From NCBI GenBank assembly GCA_016190405.1, contig JACPQO010000054.1:1-10283 (forward strand): a DNA stretch of 10,283 bases, given 5' to 3'. The translations under genes and the position numbers were made by a program. Under the pieces are notes generated by a model. It worked only from the letters and a program-made list of their open reading frames with translations, searched no databases and had not been told where the DNA came from. This stretch comes from Chloroflexota bacterium (lineage in GTDB: Bacteria; Chloroflexota; Dehalococcoidia; SM23-28-2; RBG-16-64-32). Positions 6,827 to 10,283 of this stretch are shown in pieces (the stretch's first letter is position 1; each line of letters begins with the position of its first letter).

Positions 6827-6860
6827 GGGGGTCATCCCGATCCGGATCGGGGCGACCCCC
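6827..6860. repeat. 34-bp intergenic dyad between flp and tadE
   Basis: A near-perfect inverted repeat with 17-bp half-sites centred at 6843/6844. Fifteen of 17 positions are Watson-Crick pairs, one could be a G-U wobble, and one is a mismatch. The core GATCCGGATC is perfectly palindromic. Transcribed from flp towards tadE it forms a very stable hairpin without a U-tract. It is likely a processing, stability or partial-termination element that lowers tadE-cpaF expression relative to flp. A dispersed REP-like repeat is the alternative. Confidence 0.7.
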
Positions 6861-6903
6861 TCCGCCTGCATCGCCGGCGCCGATGACGCCGCCGGCCGTT
6901 TTA

Positions 6904-6921
6904 GGGCCCTCAAGGGGGCCC
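6904..6921 (-). terminator. Short GC hairpin 11 nt after the flp stop (possible attenuator)
   Basis: GGGCCC arms (6904-6909 and 6916-6921) enclose a 6-nt loop. On the minus-strand transcript the stem is followed by UAAAA and not by a U-run, so it is not a classical intrinsic terminator. It may protect the 3' end of a short flp mRNA. Confidence 0.4.
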
Positions 6922-6932
6922 GTCGGCTCCGA

Positions 6933-7115
6933 CTACAGGTCCCCAGCGATGCCTTCGAGGGTGCCGCCGAGAGCCAGCGCCAGCACTCCCAGGCTAATGA
7001 CGGCCGCCACGGCGATGATGGCCAGGATCAGACCGTACTCGGCCAGGGCCTGTCCCGCTTCCCCGTGCAGCCGGGCCACGAACCGCGTCAGAGCCTCGTT
7101 GATCTTGGAGAACAT
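6933..7115 (-). CDS. flp: Flp-family type IVb prepilin
   Basis: A 60-aa major pilin precursor. The leader is 21 residues ([21 protein letters not shown]). The peptidase site G21^Q22 is followed by ALAEYGLIL, which carries the invariant Glu+5 and Tyr+6 (E26, Y27). The mature pilin would be only 39 residues: a hydrophobic Ala/Ile/Leu/Val helix and a short [11 protein letters not shown] tail. Size and layout are typical of Flp pilins. Tyr27 is the only aromatic residue in the mature chain, so aromatic-stacking conduction of the pilus looks unlikely. The ribosome binding site is very strong (AAAGGAGG, 5 nt before the ATG). The gene is first in the minus-strand operon and faces the divergent prepilin peptidase gene across 311 bp. 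High expression is likely. Confidence 0.97.
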   Translation of the reverse strand: MFSKINEALTRFVARLHGEAGQALAEYGLILAIIAVAAVISLGVLALALGGTLEGIAGDL

Positions 7116-7121
7116 GTCTCC
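7107..7121 (-). promoter_or_regulatory. Hairpin presenting the flp start codon in its loop
   Basis: On the flp mRNA, GGAGA and UCUCC form a 5-bp stem around the 5-nt loop CAUGU, which contains the AUG. The stem begins next to, and partly overlaps, the Shine-Dalgarno sequence. It might modulate initiation. The stem is short and could be fortuitous. Confidence 0.35.
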
Positions 7122-7426
7122 TCCTTTCGCTCACTTTGTTCGCTCATCAGTCTGCGGGACGGATCGCTCCCGTCCCTTCCTATCCGTATCGATCCCTCGG
7201 TGCGTCGACCACCTCCTTCCGCACGCGCCCCCTGCCGGTACGGCCGGCTCGAAGACACGCACTCGATAAGGTTAGATGAACACCTTTGAATGGCTGTTAC
7301 GCTTTATGTCCAGCGAGTGAACGAAATTTCACCGACCGGCTAATCGTGGCCTCCTGGCTGCGTTCCACTAGTAAGACGTGCTGTTGCGACAGTTGTTAGG
7401 GGCATTCCGGGAAAGGTTCGGTTAAG
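7116..7426. promoter_or_regulatory. Divergent intergenic region between flp operon and prepilin peptidase
   Basis: This 311-bp gene-free stretch must hold promoters for both directions, and its centre (7261-7400) is AT-richer than the genes. The best flp promoter guess on the minus strand is TGGACA (7312-7307) and TCAAAG (7289-7284) with a 17-bp spacer. That would give a leader of about 160 nt, but the -10 is poor. No convincing plus-strand promoter is seen. Other elements are a hairpin at 7156-7176, a dyad GTGAA-N6-TTCAC at 7317-7332, a Shine-Dalgarno-like string at 7211-7220, and the octamer TTCGCTCA repeated at 7126 and 7139. I see no RNA gene or protein-coding reading frame that I would support. 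Confidence 0.5.
7156..7176 (-). promoter_or_regulatory. Perfect 7-bp hairpin in the flp 5' leader
   Basis: GGGACGG and CCGTCCC arms (7156-7162 and 7170-7176) enclose a 7-nt loop, about 40 nt upstream of the flp start. It lies inside the presumed flp leader RNA and may stabilise the 5' end of a highly expressed pilin message. Confidence 0.5.
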
Positions 7427-8176
7427 GTGGGCGTCCTCGCCGCCCTCATCGGCCTCGCCGTTGGCCACGCCTTCGACCTCCTGTTCGACCGTCTCTATAG
7501 CGGCGAGCCTGTGGGCGAGCCGCTATATCGTTGCTCCGCCTGCCGGGCCGCTCTGCGACCGGCCTTCGCCCTGCCCCTGCTGGGCTTCCTGTGGAGCCTG
7601 GGCCGCTGCCCGGACTGCCGTAGCCGATTGCCCTGGCGGGCCATCCTCCTGCCGGCCGGCAGCGCCGGCCTGTTCGCCGCTTCGGCCCTGGTCTTCCATG
7701 CGTTCGGGCCCGCCCTCCTGGCCGGCGCCTTCGCCACCGTCTTCCTGCTCCTCACCCTCACCGATATCCAGAGCCGCCTGATCCCCAACCGGGTGGTCTA
7801 TCCCTCCATCCTGCTGGCCGCCGCTCTATCCTGGGCCTGGCCCGACACCTCCGTCGTCGAGGTCTTCGCCGGCGCCCTGGCGGCCGCCGCCATCGCCGCC
7901 GGCCTCTTGCTGTTCTCCCTTCCCTTCGGCGCCAACGCCTTCGGCTTCGGCGATGTGAAGATGATCGTGCTCATCGGCATGGTGACCGGGCTGCCGTCCG
8001 TCATCGTCGGCGTGTTCGTGGGCACCCTAGCCGCCGGCGCCGCGGCGGCCTTCCTGTTGCTGACCCGCCTCAGGAGCCGGCAGGACTACATCCCCCACGG
8101 CCCGTTCCTGGCCCTGGGCGCCGTGATCGCCCTTTTCTGGGGCAACGACATCTGGGACTGGTACGTTCACCGCTAA
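7427..8176 (+). CDS. Type IV prepilin peptidase, PilD-type (peptidase A24)
   Basis: A 249-aa polytopic membrane aspartic peptidase that would remove the leader peptides of Flp and TadE. GTG at 7427 is the only plausible start after the in-frame TAG at 7397. Weak GGGAAAGG and AAGG lie upstream. After the first helix it has the cytoplasmic tetra-Cys zinc module CSAC...CPDC (Cys36, 39, 61, 64), with GPxxG-like spacing and the RxxxPWR element. The catalytic motifs follow: LTDIQSRLIPN, with Asp113, and GFGDVKM (173-179), with Asp176. The conserved YIPHGPFLALGA is at 221-232. The tetra-Cys module is typical of GspO/PilD enzymes and absent from many short Tad-specific CpaA/TadV peptidases. The gene is divergent from flp. 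Whether it also has the N-methyltransferase activity of PilD cannot be seen from sequence alone. Confidence 0.94.
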   Translation: MGVLAALIGLAVGHAFDLLFDRLYSGEPVGEPLYRCSACRAALRPAFALPLLGFLWSLGRCPDCRSRLPWRAILLPAGSAGLFAASALVFHAFGPALLAGAFATVFLLLTLTDIQSRLIPNRVVYPSILLAAALSWAWPDTSVVEVFAGALAAAAIAAGLLLFSLPFGANAFGFGDVKMIVLIGMVTGLPSVIVGVFVGTLAAGAAAAFLLLTRLRSRQDYIPHGPFLALGAVIALFWGNDIWDWYVHR

Positions 8177-8243
8177 GCCACCGGTCCTCGGCTGCCTGTA
8201 ACGTCACGATTCATCGCGCCGTCCTACCAATGGCAGGTCACAG

Positions 8244-8870
8244 ATGCGTTCATCGGACGCCCTAGGCACTTCGCGGACATGGTTTCCCTACAGTTACCGT
8301 AAGTGGGGCAACCTGATCCCTGCCTACCTCTGGCTCTTTCTCATATTCAACCAGTTGGTCAATGCGCCGTTCCCGCCAGCCCCTTCTACGGTGCTGCTTG
8401 TCCTCCTCAACACAGTGGCCGTGGTCCTTTTTGTCGTCCGCCGTGACGCATCTCGAGTCGGCAATAAGCTCGACGCTGCCATCGCGTTCGCCGGCACCTT
8501 CGTGCTGGCCTTGCTGCGAGGGCCCGAACTGCGAGATACGGAGGTTCTGCCGACCATCATCCAGACGATCGCCCTTATGGGTTGGGCCACCTCCCTAATG
8601 GCACTTGGTCGCAGCTTTGGCCTTGTCGCGGCTGACCGGGGCCTGGTGCGGCACGGCCCCTACCGCTTCGTGCGACACCCCATCTACGCCTTCGAAGGCC
8701 TATTCTCCATCGGGTACATCGTGGCGGTCCCCACGTTCTACACAGCCATACTCATGACGATTTGGGGAGCGCTCCAGGTGATCCGCATCCTCCGCGAGGA
8801 GCGCATCCTGTCGGGGTACGAGGAATACAAGCGCCAGGTCCCCTGGCGCATCCTGCCCGGCGTCTGGTAG
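8244..8870 (+). CDS. Isoprenylcysteine carboxyl methyltransferase-like membrane protein
   Basis: A 208-aa integral membrane protein with about five hydrophobic segments (near 24-40, 46-66, 78-92, 103-122 and 148-182). It carries the ICMT/PEMT-type SAM-binding signature: GLVRHGPYRFVRHPIY (133-148, with the RHPxY core at 144-148) and a C-terminal EE pair (185-186), followed by YEEYKRQVPWRILPGVW. In this superfamily the RHP and EE motifs bind S-adenosylmethionine. The substrate could be a lipid, an isoprenoid or another small molecule; it is not determinable here. The ATG at 8244 has only a weak AGG upstream. It follows the peptidase gene by 67 bp on the same strand and may be co-transcribed. 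Its GC content looks somewhat lower than its neighbours by eye. The family call is good and the function is open. Confidence 0.86.
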   Translation: MRSSDALGTSRTWFPYSYRKWGNLIPAYLWLFLIFNQLVNAPFPPAPSTVLLVLLNTVAVVLFVVRRDASRVGNKLDAAIAFAGTFVLALLRGPELRDTEVLPTIIQTIALMGWATSLMALGRSFGLVAADRGLVRHGPYRFVRHPIYAFEGLFSIGYIVAVPTFYTAILMTIWGALQVIRILREERILSGYEEYKRQVPWRILPGVW

Positions 8871-8889
8871 GGACCCTCACCGCTATCCC

Positions 8890-8910
8890 CTCTCCCGCGC
8901 GGCGGGAGAG
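8890..8910. repeat. Perfect 9-bp hairpin downstream of the methyltransferase gene
   Basis: CTCTCCCGC (8890-8898) and GCGGGAGAG (8902-8910) pair perfectly around a 3-nt loop, 20 bp after the stop codon. There is no T-run after it on the plus strand. Hairpins of this CTCTCCCGC type are common intergenic repeats in GC-rich genomes. It may act as an mRNA 3' end stabiliser or a weak terminator. Confidence 0.6.
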
Positions 8911-8939
8911 CGAAGGCAGTTCGCGCCGTACCATTCGTT

Positions 8940-9020
8940 CCACGCTTTCGGGATGGTTGACTCGACCGCAGCTTGAAAGCTGCGGCATCGACGGCCGACG
9001 CTACATCTTTCAAAGCGTGG
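8940..9020. repeat. Compound 81-bp inverted repeat (MITE-like or structured RNA)
   Basis: Nested arms share one centre: CCACGCTTT (8940-8948) with AAAGCGTGG (9012-9020), GATG (8952-8955) with CATC (9004-9007), TCGA (8962-8965) with TCGA (8988-8991), and CCGCAGCT (8966-8973) with AGCTGCGG (8978-8985) around a TGAA tetraloop. The whole could fold into one interrupted hairpin. A direct repeat, GCCGTAC, occurs outside both ends (8925-8931 and 9022-9028). No open reading frame lies within. It could be a small non-autonomous mobile element, a REP-like repeat or an RNA. Confidence 0.55.
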
Positions 9021-9160
9021 TGCCGTACACAAGATCATGAATCGCTGACCCGCTACCCGGGGAGTCCCGCTCCTTGACAGGCCAACCCGGAGGGGCAATC
9101 ATACCCAATGACGGGCCGACCGGCCCGACTTCACTCGTCGCCCGTCGGAGGAGATCGCCC

Positions 9161-9994
9161 ATGGACTGGCTTAAGCGCTCGCTGGATCCGGCTGCTGGCA
9201 CCGCCCCCTCATCACCGCCCCCCGAAGCTCCCCTGGCCGCACCCGTAGGGCCGGCAGCGGTCCCGGGGCGGCTCGGCACGGACCGCTTCGGCTACTCCAT
9301 GCCCGTCGACGCCCCCCTCTACCAGCGGCCCCCCTTCTACTACCGCGACGCCCGCGCCCTGACCATAATGTATGAGACCGACCCTGAGGCCGCCCAGGAC
9401 CTGCTGCCGGAGGGGCTGGAGCTGCCCCTGCCGGCCAGCGCCCGGCTCATGGTCGTGCGCTACCCCTTCTCCACCTTCGGCCCCTACGACGAGGCGATCC
9501 TGGGGCTGGAGTGTCGCTGGCAGGGCCAGCCCCGGTTCTACATCGTTCACATCGTCCTCACAGCCGTGCCGCCGTTAGTGGGCGGCCGCGAGGTCTGGGG
9601 GTTCCCCAAGAAGCTGGCCCACATCGAGCTGCGCCAGGAGCAGGAACTCATCCACGGCCTCGTGGAACGGCCAAAGGGCACGCGCCTGGCCACCGCCGTC
9701 ATGCGGCCCGAGCGCCCGCTGGAGCCTCCACCCACACCGGGCGGCGGCACCGTCTCCCTGCGGGTCATCCCCAGCCCGGAGGAAGGTCAGCCGCCCTCCC
9801 TGGCCCAGCTCATCGAGACCCCTACCCAGGACTGGCGCACCCACGAGATGTGGACCGGCAGCGGCACCCTCTCCTTTGACGCCCAGTCCGATCTGGACCC
9901 CTGGCACCAGCTTCCCGTCCGCCACGTCAAGGGCGCCGTCTACGCCCGCTACGACTTCACTCTGCCCTACGGCCGCGTTCTCAAGACCTACTGA
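9161..9994 (+). CDS. Acetoacetate decarboxylase family protein
   Basis: A 277-aa cytoplasmic protein of the ADC family. The ATG at 9161 is preferred because GGAGGAG lies 8 bp upstream. A TTG-initiated extension from 9074 would add 29 residues that look non-coding. Residues 1-40 are a Pro/Ala-rich tail. The conserved core follows: GYSMPVDAPLYQRPPFYYRDARAL (44-67), YDEAILGLECRW (109-120), and the active-site block GGREVWGFPKKLA (141-153). Lys150 and Lys151 correspond to the Schiff-base Lys pair of classical ADC, and Glu111 matches the conserved active-site acid region. It is somewhat longer than classical ADC (about 245 aa). Some members of this superfamily are aldolase- or dehydratase-like and not decarboxylases, so the reaction is uncertain. 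It is followed after 4 bp by the GrpB-family gene, probably in one operon, and shows no link to the pilus genes. Confidence 0.88.
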   Translation: MDWLKRSLDPAAGTAPSSPPPEAPLAAPVGPAAVPGRLGTDRFGYSMPVDAPLYQRPPFYYRDARALTIMYETDPEAAQDLLPEGLELPLPASARLMVVRYPFSTFGPYDEAILGLECRWQGQPRFYIVHIVLTAVPPLVGGREVWGFPKKLAHIELRQEQELIHGLVERPKGTRLATAVMRPERPLEPPPTPGGGTVSLRVIPSPEEGQPPSLAQLIETPTQDWRTHEMWTGSGTLSFDAQSDLDPWHQLPVRHVKGAVYARYDFTLPYGRVLKTY

Positions 9995-9998
9995 CGCC

Positions 9999-10283
9999 AT
10001 GGCCACCAAGCCTGACAGCACCGATGGGACAGGCTTCCCCGGCCGCGCCGTAAGCCTGTCACCCATCGACATTGTCGACTACGACGCCAGTTGGCCCTCC
10101 CTTTATGAGGAGGAGCGCGCCCGCATTCAGGAGGCCATTGGAGCCTGGCTCGTCGATATCCAGCACGTGGGCAGCACCGCCGTCCCGGGCCTGGCGGCCA
10201 AGCCCATCATCGACATCGCGGTCGCGCTCCGCTCCCGCGCCGACGGTGAGCGCTGCATCGCGCCCCTGGAGGCGCTGGGCTAC
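9999..10283 (+). CDS. GrpB/UPF0157 family protein, 3'-truncated by window edge
   Basis: The first 95 residues of a protein that runs off the right edge. After an 18-residue leader comes the family pattern VSLSPIDIVDYDASWPSLYEEER (18-40), then QHVGSTAVPGLAAKPIIDIAV (55-75). This is the nucleotidyltransferase-like signature 'HxGSTxVPGLxAKPxIDI' of the GrpB family. Family members are about 170-200 aa and have no firmly established role; some occur fused to dephospho-CoA kinase. The ATG lies 4 bp after the upstream stop without a strong ribosome binding site, which suggests translational coupling to the ADC-family gene. Confidence 0.92.
   Translation, partial: MATKPDSTDGTGFPGRAVSLSPIDIVDYDASWPSLYEEERARIQEAIGAWLVDIQHVGSTAVPGLAAKPIIDIAVALRSRADGERCIAPLEALGY

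Larger units (their letters stand above)
8871..9160. other. 290-bp intergenic stretch before the ADC-family gene
   Basis: This gap holds the two inverted-repeat elements described at 8890-8910 and 8940-9020, plus the likely promoter of the decarboxylase-GrpB pair. A TTGACA occurs at 9074-9079, but no good -10 lies at the right distance. I see no supported coding sequence in it. Confidence 0.5.

Noticed and set aside
6779..6913. N-terminal extension of TadE by 45 residues from ATG 6913
   Set aside because: The extension crosses the intergenic dyad and would push the prepilin cleavage site to residue 62. The strong ribosome binding site supports 6778.
7113..7152. Hammerhead-ribozyme-like core strings CUGAUGAG and CGAAA on the flp leader strand
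   Set aside because: The two core boxes are correctly ordered and a weak stem II is possible. I could not find a stem III pairing, nor a UH cleavage site next to a matching stem I. The repeated AGCGAA explains the similarity.
9074..9160. TTG-initiated extension of the ADC-family protein
   Set aside because: There is no ribosome binding site for the TTG, and the added residues are Gly/Pro/Arg-rich without family similarity. GGAGGAG precedes the ATG at 9161.
9575..10072. 165-aa minus-strand frame across the decarboxylase/GrpB junction
   Set aside because: It is antisense to two recognisable families and has no domain of its own.
1..10283. CRISPR arrays, tRNA or rRNA genes, transposases
   Set aside because: I found no regularly spaced repeats, cloverleaf sequence, rRNA-like segment or transposase motif on either strand.

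Overview
The window is GC-rich, roughly two thirds by eye, and densely coded. It holds most of a Tad (tight adherence, type IVb / Flp) pilus locus on the minus strand. A divergent prepilin peptidase and a few unrelated metabolic genes follow on the plus strand. No gene for an outer-membrane secretin (CpaC/RcpA), CpaD or TadD-type lipoprotein is visible. In proteobacterial Tad loci the secretin gene often lies between cpaB and cpaE, but here those two genes are 7 bp apart. Together with the repeated TadG-like proteins, this fits a monoderm-type envelope. My best guess is a Chloroflexota bacterium, but this is an inference from gene content and not a marker-based assignment.

Layout, minus strand, in transcription order: flp prepilin (7115-6933), TadE-like pseudopilin (6778-6350), TadG-like protein A (6333-5023), TadG-like protein B (4975-3656), a lipoprotein with a cupredoxin-like copper-site signature (3608-3000), cpaB (2891-2067), cpaE (2059-809), and the 5' part of the cpaF/tadA ATPase (804-1, running off the left edge). 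The spacings (153, 16, 47, 47, 108, 7 and 4 bp) suggest one long operon. RNA hairpins after flp probably set the high pilin-to-machinery ratio. Layout, plus strand: a PilD-type prepilin peptidase (7427-8176), an isoprenylcysteine-methyltransferase-like membrane protein (8244-8870), a 290-bp gap with two inverted-repeat elements, an acetoacetate-decarboxylase-family protein (9161-9994), and a 3'-truncated GrpB/UPF0157 protein (9999-10283).

How the parts work together: the peptidase would cleave Flp and TadE at their G^Q sites. CpaF powers assembly and CpaE probably localises the machine through its MinD-like ATPase. CpaB is a membrane-anchored periplasmic or exocytoplasmic component. TadE and the two TadG proteins are minor pilins or accessory surface proteins. 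The TadG pair shares a nearly identical N-terminal anchor but has unrelated C-terminal domains, which looks like a modular display arrangement. The least expected member is the cupredoxin-like lipoprotein inside the operon. It suggests a metal or redox function linked to the pilus and is the best candidate for something not commonly described.
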